DNA of 64,000 nt from Clusia tigrina. Its lineage: Eukaryota > Arthropoda > Insecta > Diptera > Clusiidae. Shown here one piece after another: positions 30,758-42,460 of this stretch. The notes below the pieces were generated by a model. It had not been told where the DNA came from. It saw only the letters and a program-made list of their open reading frames with translations, and did no database searches. Location of the stretch: the NCBI GenBank assembly GCA_920105625.2, contig OV050030.1, positions 349,804,925 to 349,868,924 on the forward strand, in the 5' to 3' direction. The translations under genes were made by a program, and so were the position numbers. Position 1 is the first letter of the stretch. Every line of letters begins with the position of its first letter.

Positions 30758-31150
30758 CAAATACGATATATTACGAATATGCAACATTCCCCTGTTTAGT
30801 ACAAAATCTTGAAATATTACTTCAAAAACTAGTATCAACATTTTTGTTGCAGCCACCATTTTTAATGTTGATGATTTGTGGATCTCATTTGTATGTGGAA
30901 ACTAATTGCTTTTTCATTTTGTTTCTTATATTCTGAATGCTTTTACGATCATACATTCTTCTCTATGTTAATTTCATATAAAATTGAAGCGTTACGCATT
31001 TTATGTGTACACACATAAATAAAATACAAATTTACATTTGGAAGCATTCATTTGCTTGAATTTATTTTCTCGTAAATGAATAAGAATCAATAATTCATGT
31101 CAATTTATAGAGAATTGTATTGAAATGCATCATATGTAATTTTTTATATT
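30758..31150 (-). repeat. Dispersed repeat R2, copy 4
   Basis: On the minus strand 'tatttcaagattttgtacta', 'gttgcatattcgtaatata' and further upstream 'cttcaattttatatgaaatt' follow the same order as in R2 copies at 18.3 and 47.9 kb. It is the most diverged copy. The P-superfamily insertion lies at its edge. Confidence 0.5.
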
Positions 31151-31654
31151 TTAATTGATATTTAAATATTATGTTTAATTTTATAATATGTATATAGAAA
31201 ACAGTTTTTTTATAACCAATTTTAATTATGTACATACATATTTATGATCTCTCAAAATAAATGAATGTTTTCACTGATTCGGAAAGAAGATATACATACA
31301 TATGTACATATGGCTGTATATACATAGTATATTGAATATGTTTAAAAAAATGATTAATATAAGATATACCCTATTTTTGTAATACAATTATATAGAATTG
31401 TTTGACTTTATGTATTTGAAATGCATGTCTGATTTTAAAGTAATAGTCCCATATAAATACAATAACAAGAAAAATTCTAAAAATGACAGGTACTAGTTGC
31501 ATAATTTGGTTTTTTTTTTTCTCTTTCACACTGTCATGAAAACTTGAGTATGTGTGTGCGTTGCGTATAGAATAAAAAAAAGCTGAAGAATCCCTCATCC
31601 GCTCCCCTTCAATAATTTCGGCTCCTACATGATTCAGATTTTGGAGAGGAATGA
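31151..31654. other. AT-rich interval, nothing recognised
   Basis: No supported gene or element. Confidence 0.4.
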
Positions 31655-31980
31655 TATTATTGTGTTTCGATAATTGTGACAAGTAGCGAATTGTGCCATA
31701 AAAAGCATGAAATGAAAATAAAGCGCTTTCATGTCTGGTATTTGAGTTTTTATTTTATGTGCTTTTTTAAATACATATAAAGTTGAGCGGAATTCAATAT
31801 GTCATGAACTTAATATAATATTTAAATATTTTTGAAAAAGACAAATATCAGCAAAATTTACTCTTTATATTTTACATTTCATATTTTCACTTTAGCAGCA
31901 TGCGATCAAACATTTTGTGAGTTTATCCAAAGAGAGAATAATTACACACAAAAGACAAAAAACACAAGTTTATACCGAAA
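31655..31980 (+). repeat. Dispersed repeat R3, copy 2
   Basis: Inverted relative to copy 1 at 28411-28740, with 'agcgaattgtgccataaaaa' and 'actttagcagcatgcgatca' in the same order. Confidence 0.7.
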
Positions 31981-32018
31981 ATGTACATGTGATGAGAGGT
32001 GACTTTTCTTATGTATTG

Positions 32019-32754
32019 TCATCTGCTGAATTCGAAAATCAAGGTTAAATTTTTTTCATGGAATAGTTTTTGAGATATTGTAATTTTTGTATTTTTTCGA
32101 CCTTTTTTCACGTGACAAATCATATCTTGAGCTAGAAATGTCCCTTCTTGGTACCCAATACAAGGTATTGAGATGACGAACAAACATGTATAATCGGATC
32201 TTTCATTCGTAAAGCGGTTCAAAATATATCGATGAAAATAGGGCACATTTTCAAAAAAATAATATTTTACAGTCATTCTGTGCCGGCGGAAAAGTACAAA
32301 TCGTTGAAAAAACGTCTGGTTTCTCTTCATGTACGTCAAGATGATACTTTAACATAAGAACTAAGACCAACTAGAAGAAAATCGACCGAAAAATGACAAA
32401 GTTATAAGCAATTGAGTGAAAATATCGATATCCCATATTTTCCGAATATTTTATTTTTTTCGACAATTTATTGGGTTTAAACGCTTGCAATACATTATTG
32501 ACATTTTTGTATGTTAGAAATAGTTGTGGCTCTTGCTTTGTCTCCGGTTGCTTTGGGATCCGTTTCTCTAGTGAGAAACCATACATAGTCTCCCAACATT
32601 GCTTCATCCCAAAATCCTTGATAGCGCCGCTCAATGGTCTTAACTTGTTGGTGAAATCTCTCGCCGTGTTCGTCACTTACGTCACCAAGATTGTCCGGAA
32701 AGAATTTCAAATGCGAATCCAAGAAATGGATTTTTAGAGACATATTTACACCTG
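32019..32754 (-). pseudogene. Unknown conserved coding exon with GDVSDEHGERFHQ motif
   Basis: On the minus strand a candidate splice acceptor (TTTATTTATTTCTTACAG, just above 32754) opens a frame: VNMSLKIHFLDSHLKFFPDN, LGDVSDEHGERFHQQV, RRYQGFWDEAMLGDYVWFL, ending at 32495. I recall the same motif string in uncharacterised, often multi-copy proteins of insects and other invertebrates, but I know no function. A second frame (32676-32371) and a third (32339-32019, 106 codons) follow on the same strand and may be shifted continuations. The upstream exon was not identified. It may be a repeat-borne gene, and its intron suggests a DNA-transposon or host origin. Confidence 0.5.
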
Positions 32755-32789
32755 TAAGAAATAAATAAAATGGTAAAAACAATACAATA

Positions 32790-33080
32790 CAATTTTGTAT
32801 GTGAAATATAATTTACATATTAAAAATATATAAAGATTCTATATACTTAAAATGTTTATAAATAAAATTTTCCAAATTTCTGTAATAGTATGAAAAAATC
32901 AAATATTAAGCATTTCAATTCAATATACGAGTATGTATATACATATGCATATTAATATACCATAATATAAATCCAACCGAATAAGTTGGATGGACGTATG
33001 TAATTTATATACATGTACGTATAAAATTCCGCTTTAATTGCTTTCATATCATATGAAATCAATATAAAGCACAATAAATG
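32790..33080 (+). repeat. Dispersed repeat R2, copy 2
   Basis: Contains 'ttacatattaaaaatatata', 'aatattaagcatttcaattc', 'ataaatccaaccgaataag' and 'gaaatcaatataaagcaca', all shared with the other copies and in the same order. Confidence 0.7.
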
Positions 33081-34531
33081 ATAACTCTGCCGCTATAGAA
33101 CAAGCCTTCTGCCGACGTTGGTACCGTTATTTGAATTTCTTGGCAAAAGTTGATAGCAACAGAAAACACACAAGTGGAAGGATGTACGAAATAGCGGTGG
33201 AACGAACTGAAATAATGGTACATACTTATACTGGGTTCTCGAAAATTAAACAATGTCCGCTTATATTTTTAATCATTTCCTGATATGAATGAAATAGCAA
33301 ATGTGCACACATTTTACCTACTATTTGGCGCACTAAATAGTGAAAAATAACAAAATAGAATATGCAATGTGGTATGCATATAGTATTTTGTCAATCTCAT
33401 GTGAGTGTTTACAAACGATAGTATCCCAATTTTCCAACGCGTATTACATGTACACATTTCTTTGATTTATTTTCGAGCATTGAGTACTGAAAATATGAAC
33501 AAATAGAAAGAAAAATGTGTGGTCGCAACTTTACTTGTCCCTGTATGTTAATGCTGCTGACTCCGCTGCCAGTATAAGATTGGATCGCCTTTACGCGCAA
33601 TGCAAATTTTTGCATCGAAATATTCGTTCCGTTCTCACATGTCCCTATACCAAAACATTAGGGAACTAACTGGGAAAGGGTATGAAAAAAAGTTTGGATC
33701 TCTCGTATACAGATAGCTAATAGATGTGCATTTTTGTAAATGGTTGCGTCCTTTGTTTATATGTCGGATCGTTTCTCTCACACACGGCTACCCGTAATAA
33801 AATTTGTAAATAGGTTTCTGCTCTTCGAACTTGCATACAATTTTTTGTTATAGTGAGAGTCAAAAGAATTGCCTTTTGCATATGTCAGAAGTGCGTCTTC
33901 TTAGGTTACTAGATATTCTTTGCTATCGGTGCTTATAAAAAGTTTGTATGTGTATTTACAGAAGACAAATTTCAATAAGCTTACATAGTTACATACAAAT
34001 ATATGGATGTAAGAAACCCAAAAAAAAATTCACGCCACCACACAATTCAATGGGTGTGTAAAAAATATTTAACATAAATATAAAATCTGAAAATTAAATT
34101 AAAGGATAAAAAAGCTCATAGTTTCATATATGAATGATTATTTTATTAGCCCAATATTAAAAAATTTTTCATATATAATATTGGAACTAATTTTATCAAA
34201 TACTATACATTTATATATAATATTTTATTATACTTATAATATAAAGTATCTGAATTTAATATTCACTTAATATTTTGTCATTTTCGCATATTCCCATTCG
34301 TCTAATTTAATTCATCCGTCACACAGAGAAACTAATCATAAGAAAATTGAAATTTGCTTTAAAAGTCGCATTCCACTTGAACCGTGTGTAGGGATATTTT
34401 TCATAAACATTTGATTCTTTTCAACATGGTGCTACTAGTTTCTAGCAACACATTTTAGTACTGGAGGGGTGATTGTCGCATATACTGACGTACTGACGTA
34501 CGGAAAGAAAAAGATGAGAGGTTTGTGTCTT
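33081..34531. other. Non-coding AT-rich interval
   Basis: No protein family, RNA gene or terminal repeat is recognised. A short ACGTACTG tandem lies at about 34485-34502. The interval ends at the left LTR of the composite element. Confidence 0.4.
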
Positions 34532-34850
34532 GGTCCGCAAACCACTGAACTCAAAACTTTATTAAAAATCTTAGCAAAGCTTAAAATCTAAGTTAAACAT
34601 AAACATAAAGTAGAAATATCGCACGCTCATTCCGCTGATGTCGCATTTCCTGCATTCGTAGAGGCGAGTTTACAATGTTGCGCTTTGCCTTTGGCTTACA
34701 TTGTTGCGCTTTGCTCGCCTATACGATCTGCTTATATGGAATTTGGAAAGCGCAATGGTTTTAAATTTCATAAAAAGCGCATTCAGCGGAATACGGTGAG
34801 AACATACATGTACGATAACGATTTATATTAGATACGTATTTTATGTGACT
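34532..34850 (-). repeat. 3' LTR of the composite (errantivirus-like)
   Basis: On the minus strand it starts AGTCACATAAAATACG, immediately after a polypurine tract, and ends GTTTGCGGACC. AGT-type starts are usual for errantivirus LTRs. TTTATT on the plus strand near 34559 is a minus-strand poly(A) signal. Confidence 0.75.
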
Positions 34851-34864
34851 CCTCCCTCCTTTAG
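34851..34864 (-). promoter_or_regulatory. Polypurine tract
   Basis: Minus-strand AAAGGAGGGAGG stands directly upstream of the 3' LTR and marks the element as minus-oriented. Confidence 0.75.
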
Positions 34865-35107
34865 ATCAAAAGTCCCTGCAGATTTATTTTTTAATATAGT
34901 CTTCTGCTTTCATTATTTATTTCTTATTTTATTTTTTATTTTCATTTGTTTTGTTGTTTTTGAGGGGGAGTTAATTTTAAAAACTAGGATAACTTTAGAC
35001 AATAGATAATTTCTAAGAGATAGTTGTAATAATGATTTATTTCTATTTAAAGCAACATTTTTTTTTTTATTTTTATTACTTTTTTTCTTTTTTCAACAAA
35101 TGTTGCT

Positions 35108-35830
35108 TCAAGCTTTGAATACGAAAGAAATAGCTTCTTTCTTAGCGTTTCGAGTACGCATCTTAAAAACAAATTTTATAATAAAGCAAAATACAGTTAA
35201 ACCCACAAGGAGAAAAATGTCTTTGCTATTTTTCAAAAGAACTTTTGTGGTTTTCTTTATGATATGTCAACATTTGCATTTCTTCTATATTTTTTGTATG
35301 TTGCAAGTGAATTTCTTCAAAAGATAATTTTGGTTCTTTAATTTTTATGGTATTGTATGTCGATTTTGGGAGAAGTGATAATGGATGGTATACTCTGCTG
35401 TGTTAGGAAAATGTTCGATTTTGTAGTTATGAAATGTTATGAGGTTAGATCCAGTTATGCGTATAACATCTTTTGTTTCTCCACAGTCCTGATACAATTC
35501 GTCTTTTATGTTTATCGTCAAAATGTTGTTATGGTTCAAAACGATAATATTGCTTTTTTCATTGTAGTGAAAGTTACATATATGCTTTTCCTTAAACAAG
35601 TTTCTTATACAGTCGCTCTTTGGATTTTTAAGTCTTTCCTTTTCTATAATTCTTACTTTTTCATTTTCGAAAACTTCATCATTTTGCTTATTAAGTAAAA
35701 TTATGCTGTCTAAATCGTTTAAATCTAATTCATATTTTTCTTCATCTGGTATAGGTTGATTTTTTGCTATTGTGAGTTCAATTTGTGAAAGTTCTGGTAC
35801 CAATAAAGCAAAAGTTATAAGGACTGAAGA
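35108..35830 (-). pseudogene. Errantivirus-like env, C-terminal part
   Basis: On the minus strand a 152-codon frame (35803-35345) has a DCIRNLFKEKHICNF cysteine segment and a later cysteine (YQDCGETKD), as in the transmembrane subunit of gypsy-type envelope proteins, which mediate membrane fusion. After a shift, KDIFLLVGLTVFCFIIKFVF (about 35165-35225) forms a membrane anchor. A short basic tail follows, ending at a stop at 35108-35110. The upstream end is cut by the Jockey insertion. Frame breaks make it inactive. Confidence 0.65.
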
Positions 35831-35903
35831 CAGGATGACATCTTGTTTTATAAAAGGGAGAAGTTGATTTGTAATATTTAAATTATAATATTAATATTAT
35901 TTT

Positions 35904-37301
35904 GTAAGCCAGCACAAGTTAAAAATCAACAAATTTTTACTCACTAATGAAATCGACATACTTCTTATATCCGAAACCCATCTAACCGAAAAACACAATT
36001 TTTACATACCGGGATATAAATTCTATGATACAAAGCATCTCGCTGGCAAAGCCCATGGCGGCACTGGAATCCTAATCAAACAAAGAATACAACACTTCGT
36101 TATGGAAGAATACAATAAGGAGTACCTGCAAGCAACATCAATTTGTCTGGACGGATGGGAGGATAACTTAACAATATCCGCTGTGTATTGCCCACCTAGA
36201 TTTAAAATAACAAGTAACCAGTTCTCAGATTTCTTCTCCACACTTGGAACAAGTTTTCTAGCTGCTGGCGACTACAATGCCAAACACACTTGCTGGGGCT
36301 CACGACTAACAACACAAAAAGGAAAACAATTATATAACTTCATGCTTTCTGACACAAAGATTGATATTATCTCTTCAGGACAACCATCGTACTGGCCGAC
36401 AGACCCACGTAAGATACCTGACCTTATTGATTTTGGAGTTGCTAGAAACCTAAAACGAGAGCAACTCAAAGTAGAACACCTTAACGACCTCTCTTCAAAT
36501 CACTCTCCTATTATAATACATCGAAACAAAAAGTTACGCCCTACCTACGAATTCACACCCACTAAAACTAACTGGCTGAAATACAGAAAATACATCAGTA
36601 GTCATCTCAGCCTAAACCCACGTCTCAAAACTAATGAAGACATTGAAACATTTCTGGAACAATTTACCAAGACCCTAAGATTAGCTGTGCGCCACTCTGC
36701 GGACAAGGGTGACAACAGCTGCAACAGCATCCGGCGCCCACAAACCTCAACCCAAATCGAAATTCTCCTTACTGAAAAAAGGAGGACGCGTCGTGAATGG
36801 CAAAAATCCAGGTCCCCTTTCCTAAAACGGAAGTTATCTATTGCCAGTGAAAATTTGAGAAAAGCCTTGCGTCTAGAATCAGATCGTTGCCTGGATCAAT
36901 ATATCCAAAACCTTTCTCCGACTGACGTCACCAATTACTCTCTGTGGAAAGCTGTCAGAAAAATGAAAGCACCTACACGCGGAATTCCACCGATTCGTAC
37001 AAAAAACGGAAACTGGGTAAGAAGCGATGATGAAAAGCCTGCTGTTTTCGCCGAACACTTAAGAGATGTTTTTACCCAGAGCCCACCTCGCAATACCAAT
37101 AACCTAATATTAACCCCCTCGCCAGATACAACATGCTCGCCTATTAAATTAAAAACAAAAGAAGTAAGTAATGCGATTAGTAACCTTGCTCTTAACAAAT
37201 CTCCAGGACACGACCTCATTACTGGAAAAATGATAAAAGATTTACTTCAAATGGCCATCATCTTACTTACTTCACTATTTAATGGCTTGTTGCTTCAGTA
37301 A
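35904..37301 (+). pseudogene. Jockey ORF2, endonuclease and linker
   Basis: The open frame from about 35904 has no natural start because the element is 5' truncated. Endonuclease motifs are IDILLISETHLTEKH, LTISAVYCPPRF, LAAGDYNAKHTCWGS and LSSNHSPIIIH, where the usual SDH is NH, so the catalytic Asp is lost. The linker with KRRTRREWQKSRSP and a segment through LNKSPGHDLITGKMIKDL follows. The frame ends at 37301, where small frameshifts lead into the reverse transcriptase. Confidence 0.8.
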
Positions 37302-38480
37302 TCACAATGATCCCGAAACCAGGAAAAGTCCCAATCGTCATCATATAGACCGATTAGCCTCCTGCCTATCTTATACAAAACTCCTAGAAAGGCTTTTTCT
37401 TGCAAAACTAATGCCACATATAAACGAAAAACGCACTATTCCCACTCACCAATTTGGCTTCCGCGAACACAATAGTACAATAGAGCAGGTTCATCGAATA
37501 GTGATCGAGGTAAAAAACGCATTCGACAAAAAGCAATATTGTTCAGCCATCTTTTTAGATGTGGCGCAGGCAATTGACAAGATCTGGCACGAGGGGCTTA
37601 TTTACAAAATAAAAAAACTGTTGCCCACAAAAGTACACGACATATTGGAATCGTATCTGAGTGGCAGAAAGTTCAAGGTAAGGTACAATAATGCTTACTC
37701 TAAATGCATTGACATTAAAGCTGGCGTACCACAAGGAAGCGTGCTAGGTCCGGTGTTGTATCTATTATTTACCTCAGATCTGCCTACCAATAAATACTTA
37801 ACAACAGCAACTTTCGCAGACGATACAGCTATCCTTAGCATTCATCCGAATTCCAAAATCGCATCCCGTGACTTAGAAGATCATCTAGTCCTAGCAACAA
37901 ATTTGTTGGCTGACTGGCGAATAAACGTTAATGAATCGAAAAGTACGCATATTACCTTTACTATAAAAAAGGTACATGTCCAGGGATAAAACTCAACAAC
38001 GTTCCTATTCCTCCAGCAGAGGTGGTGAAGTACCTAGGAATTCATCTTGACTCATGTTTGACATGGAAGCGCCACATCGAAGCCAAAAGAAACAAATGAC
38101 TTTGAAAGCAAATACACTGGCTCATGCACAAAAATTCCAGGTTGAGCCTAGAATATAAAACACTGCTGTACAAAGCCATCACAATTTGGACTTACGGTAG
38201 CCAGCTGTGGGGCGGCGCAAGCAACTCTAACATAGAACTGATTCAAAGAGCGCAGTCCAAAATTCTAAGAACCATTACTGGGGCTCCTTGGTTTATAAAG
38301 AATACAAACATTCACAAAGATCTGAACATTCCGCTCGCAAAAAAGGAAATCTTTGACGCCAGCTTAAAATATGCGCAAAAAATCATAGAGCACCCAAATC
38401 ATCTAGCTTGGATACTAGCATGTAATAGGGTTCCAAGCCGCCGTACGAATTCACCAGCACAACTAACATCGACACCTTAA
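37282..38480 (+). pseudogene. Jockey ORF2, reverse transcriptase and C-terminal part
   Basis: PKPGKVP and RPISLLP remnants (37310-37370) lead into a frame with TPTHQFGFREHNSTIEQVHRI, AIFLDVAQAIDKIWHEGLIY, AGVPQGSVLGPVLYLLF and TTATFADDTAILS (catalytic FADD, 37815-37850). A break near 37990 is followed by the C-terminal frame (38124-38480) with LYKAITIWTYGSQLWGGASNSNIELIQRAQSKILRTITGAPW, then a poly(A)-type end. The catalytic motif is intact but the gene is split into at least three frames. Confidence 0.8.
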
Positions 38481-38660
38481 TCATGTACAAACACTAATAT
38501 AACATTTATTACAGTAACTAACATATAAAATTGTGATTACTAAAAAGCACTAAGCATTGGCAATATATTAATATTAATTATTGAGTTTGTAAGATATGTT
38601 TACTTATTGTTAGTCTAAGCTTAGAAGATACAATAAATAAATATATGAAATATAAAAAAA

Positions 38661-39231
38661 GGGTCTGGGATCAAAAATTCCAAAATTTTTATTATTAATC
38701 GAGACCAAAGCAGAGTCCGTAAATCTTAATAGTAGGTCAATATTACTTTTGATTGTGATAAGAGTATCGATTGCTGAAAAGGCTTCATTAATCTTCTCGA
38801 TCTGGTCGATAATATATGATGCTATATTTTGAAGTTCGTCATCTATTTCCTATATTTATATAGGTATAGATATATTTATGTTAATCCTTACTTGAAAGCA
38901 TTGAAAATGTTTTCGTTAACTGCGTTAAGTTCTCTATATAGTTCTGATCTATCTTCATTATTCACAAGCCCTGCTTCTTCTTTTGCAAAATCTGCGTTCC
39001 AAGACCAAAAAAGGCTCCCAAAAGATGGAATGGGTTGCGGTTTGAAGACTGAGTTTTCATCTATTTTGTCGACCCAAACTTTTCTTTTGGTCCTATAATT
39101 CTGGGGTCCTACTAGGAGCTCTAGATTCATCTTCAGGGTTTTAAAAGCCGATTGTAAGATATCTATTTTCGTATCGTTTTCATATTTTAGCATAAAATTT
39201 TCCTTTAACAACAGTGAACTTTCTTTTATTG
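38661..39231 (-). pseudogene. Errantivirus-like env, middle part
   Basis: Between the Jockey and mariner insertions the minus strand reads KYENDTKIDILQSAFKTLKMNLELL, a possible furin-type RTKR site, SFGSLFWSWNADFAKEE and, after a shift, IDDELQNIASYIIDQIEKIN with heptad-like spacing. The order (basic cleavage site, Gly-Ser-Leu-Phe segment, helical region) fits the boundary of surface and transmembrane subunits. Similarity is modest and the call rests partly on position. Confidence 0.55.
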
Positions 39232-39233
39232 TA

Positions 39234-40164
39234 AAGGGTTTTTCAAAAGAAACGCTACAAAAGTAAATTGATAGTGACAGCAAACGACGCCATATTTTTT
39301 CCCGCTCTTTTGACATTTCTCTTCAGTAAGGTTTGCCATTTCATCATGCAAAGATATACGAGCCAACAACGAGTCGAAATTATTAAAATTTACTACCGAA
39401 ATTCGGAGTCAGTCGCCTCAACCTTAAGAGCGCTACGTCCAATTTATGATGAGGCTCATTTCTGGCTGAATGGCTTCGTCAATAAGCAAAATATGCGTTA
39501 TTGGTTAGACAGCAATCCACACGTACTCCATGAGTCATCATTGCATCCCGAAAAAATTACGGTTTCGTGCGGTTTATGGGCCGGCGGCGTCATTGGGCCG
39601 TACTTCTTCCGTGATGATCAAGACCGGCACATTACTGTGAATTCGAATCGCTACCGTTCAATGATAACCGAATATTTTTGGTCCCAATTGGATAATATGG
39701 ACTTGGAGGACATGTGGTTCCAACAGGACGGCGCCACAAGCCACACAGCGAATGCCACAATCAATTTACTGCAAACCAAGTTTGGTGAACGTGTTATCTC
39801 ACGAAATGGCACAGTCGATTGGCCGCCTCGGTCGTGCGATTTGACGCCGTTAGATTATTTCCTGTTGGGCTACGTCAAGTCTGTGGTCTATGCCAACAAG
39901 CCAGCGACGATTGATGAACTTCGTACGAATATCGAACGTGAAATTGCAGCATTTTCGGCCGATTTATGCTTGAAAACCGTTGAAAATTGGGTTCAGCGTC
40001 TGGACTTCTGCAAGCGTGCCCGTGGTGGCCATGCAAAAGAAATCGAGTTCCATACATAATGGCATCGAACGTACTTTCACAGGAATAAAGAATTTCATTG
40101 ATATCTAAAACCGGTTTTGTTTTATTAAAAAAAATTTTTGTAGCGCTCTTATTGAAAAACCCGA
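39234..40164 (+). mobile_element. Mariner of the DD41D (rosa) type, internally deleted
   Basis: A 931-bp element has terminal inverted repeats AAGGGTTTTTCAAAAGAAAC and TCGGGTTTTTCAATAAGAGC (as read inward), both followed by CGCTACAAAA, and a TA duplication at 39232-39233 and 40165-40166. It lies in the env remnant, so removing it restores contiguous env-side sequence. The transposase inside has a deletion, so it is non-autonomous. Confidence 0.9.
39346..40059 (+). pseudogene. Mariner transposase, DD41D type, in-frame deletion
   Basis: Starts at MQRYTSQQRVEIIKIYY (first helix-turn-helix) and runs 237 codons to EIEFHT. Family length is about 340-350. The join RPIYDEAHFWLNG shows that about 100 residues, including the second helix-turn-helix and linker, are deleted in frame, with the first catalytic Asp (DEAHF) kept. 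The second Asp is in FQQDGATSHTA. Forty-one residues separate it from the Asp in CDLTPLDYFL, the DD41D spacing of the rosa group first described in tephritid flies. WPPRSCDLTP has Cys where Pro is usual. Confidence 0.85.
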
Positions 40165-40165
40165 T

Positions 40166-40378
40166 ACTTGTATTTATAATGCTATATATTGCTTGATAGT
40201 TGCTATTTATTTGTACCTTCTCTTGGACAAAGACGAAGAATCCTTTCCCTTGATCTGGTTGATGGAGAATTTCTAAAGCTTGTTGCGCTAACACCATAGA
40301 ATGGCAACAAATTGTTAGTAGGAATAGTTTTATGCGACACCCCATTGTCCTATAAATTTGGGAGAGGTGAAGAAACAA
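40166..40378 (-). pseudogene. Errantivirus-like env, N-terminal part with signal peptide
   Basis: The minus-strand frame begins near the end of pol. MGCRIKLFLLTICCHSMVLA forms a hydrophobic signal peptide, followed by QQALEILHQPDQGKGFFVF. Position directly after pol and the secretory leader fit a gypsy-type env surface subunit. It is cut after about 70 codons by the mariner. Confidence 0.6.
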
Positions 40379-40379
40379 A

Positions 40380-42460
40380 TTATTGGGCGTTGTGGTATTT
40401 CAGTTTCCTCTTTACTTGAGTTTTACAAGGTTTTTGAAATTTTTTGTCATTTGACTTAATATAGTTTCCTTCCACTGTATAATTTGAAATTTTCCTGTAT
40501 CTAGGCTGAGATTTCCCTACTCTATTGTTTTTGATGAACTCATTTTCAAAATCTTGGGAAGTGTTTCCATTTTTATGGTTGACTGCTGTAATTTTGGCTA
40601 TCTTCGAAGAATGGAGTTTCTTAGAAAAGATTTCAATTTCTTCATTCGAAACTAGATTATTTAAAAAGTTGATGGGTTTCTGTTTGGTTGTTGAATGAAT
40701 TGTGTTATTGTATGCCATTAAGGCTTTAAAAATCTTTTCTTGAAGATCATCTTTATTGGTGGGGTCAGAATTATATAACCGTAGATGTTCATTGAGTGTA
40801 GAATGGAATCTTTAAATATCAGCATTTCCTGTCTTTTGGTACTTAGTAGTAAAATGAAAGTTTACATTTAAATCCCTCAGAAAATTTCTTACATTGACTG
40901 TGTCTAGTTCATTATCTGTTATTAAGAGATTTTTTTCCCAAATACTGATATCTTGTTTTTAATGCATCTAACATACTTGTCCATGTTTTATCCTTTAAGA
41001 GGTGAGCTGTGGCATATTTTGTTAATTTATCAATGCTTGATACATCACATTTCTCTGTGGAAACCATGTATTAAAATGAACTATGTCGTTTTTTTTCTTT
41101 GGGGTTTCAGTTATGTTTAGATCATGTTTTATGGGTGTTCTATCAAATTTAGCAAGATGGCAATTTTCAAAATTATTAATGTATATTTGAATAAAGGTCT
41201 GTAATTTGGAATAGTAATATTCCCTTTTTATTACTTTAAAAATTTCGTTTATTCCACGATGGTTGTTTTCCAAATGTTTTTCTTTAATAATTTAAAATAT
41301 TCTTTCCTTATCTGTTATATCTATTAAAATTTTATTGGATTTAAGAATCTTAATATTTTTACTTCTAGTAAATTAGTTGCGATAACACACTTGAAATCTT
41401 TTTAAAAGTTCCAGATTCGGAAAGAAAACAACAATTAATCTGGAATTCTCTGTCGCATTATCTCTAATAAGTCGCTACTAGGTGCAATTTTCCATGTTTT
41501 TCTGGTTTCTCTTTGAAATAAAATAGTATTAAGAAACGATTCTAAATGACTTTCTTCAAGCACGAGTTGACTTTTAAATAAAGTAGTTAAAGTCCATACT
41601 GGCAGTCTCTGCACTGTGAATAGTATCTCTTTATAATTCGCTCAAATTCACTGAAACTTCTGTTTCTGTATTCTTGTTGCTATACGTAAACCTACTTAAT
41701 GCATCAGCAATTATATTTTCTTTGCTATTGATATGTTCAATATTAAAATCGAAATCATTTAATTTAATTTTCCAACGCTGGAGTTTTGAATTTGGCTCTT
41801 TTAAATGTGCCAAATAAGGGGTCTAGGATCCGGATAGGGTCTAATATATTTTGTGGCCAATTATCAGCAATTCCTTCTTTCTCAATGGTTCGTGATAATT
41901 TAGGGATCTACTGGCATATGAAATGACTTTATTGTTTTGCATTAGAACTGCACCTAAAGCGAAATTACTAGCGACAGTTACTAATGTGAACTTCTTTTCA
42001 AAATTTGAATGTACCAGAATAGGACCGCTTTTCAGTAGTTCTTTGAGTTTTTGAAATGAGTTTATATATTCCTGATCTTTTATATTAATCTTGGAGTCTT
42101 TCTTCAGAAATTTTTTTGAGCTATTTTTGAATAGTCTTTTATAAATCGCCTGTAGTATCCTGTGATTCCAAGAAAGTTTTTATTTGCTTTTGGGTCCTTG
42201 GGAGCTAGATTTTGTCTATCGCTACTATTTTTTTTTTTTTGATTGGTTTTTATTCCATTTAGTGTGACTGTACTCGTATGCCTCAGAAACTGGCATTTTG
42301 ATGGTTGCACTTTTAAATTAGCTTCGGACAGACAAGTAAATATATTATTGAGATAATCGAGATGTTCCTCTACACTAGTAGAGAAAATCAAGATATCGCC
42401 TAGGTATACTATTATGTTTAAAAAATACTCGGTGGTATTTATGTCTTTTATTATATTTTA
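40380..42460 (-). pseudogene. Errantivirus (17.6/297-like) pol, 3' half
   Basis: The minus strand opens inside the reverse transcriptase: VYLGDILIFSTSVEEHLDYL, where the catalytic YLDD has become YLGD, then SFLGITGYYRRF-like GITGYYRRFIKDYSKIAQ. RNase H leaves LKEPNSKLQRWKIKLNDFDFNIEHI and ADALSR (41813-41631). Integrase leaves ENNHRGINEIFKVIKREYYY with CHLAKFDRTPIKHDL (41273-41022) and MAYNNTIHSTTKQKPINFL (40718). Multiple shifts are present. The 5' half of this element (gag, protease, RT start) is absent; at about 42460 the sequence changes to the 412-like block. Confidence 0.7.

Larger units (their letters stand above)
35904..38660 (+). mobile_element. Jockey-clade element, 5' truncated, inserted in env
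   Basis: Begins near the start of ORF2 (frame reading SQHKLKINKFLLTNEIDILLI) and ends with a short A-run at 38654-38660, after which env sequence resumes. Its orientation is opposite to that of the host element. No target duplication is obvious. It is related to the element at 1590-5090 but less decayed. Confidence 0.8.

Noticed and set aside
35345..35698. Plus-strand hydrophobic frame of 113 codons
   Set aside because: It is antisense to the env C-terminal remnant, whose cysteine pattern and membrane anchor are on the minus strand.
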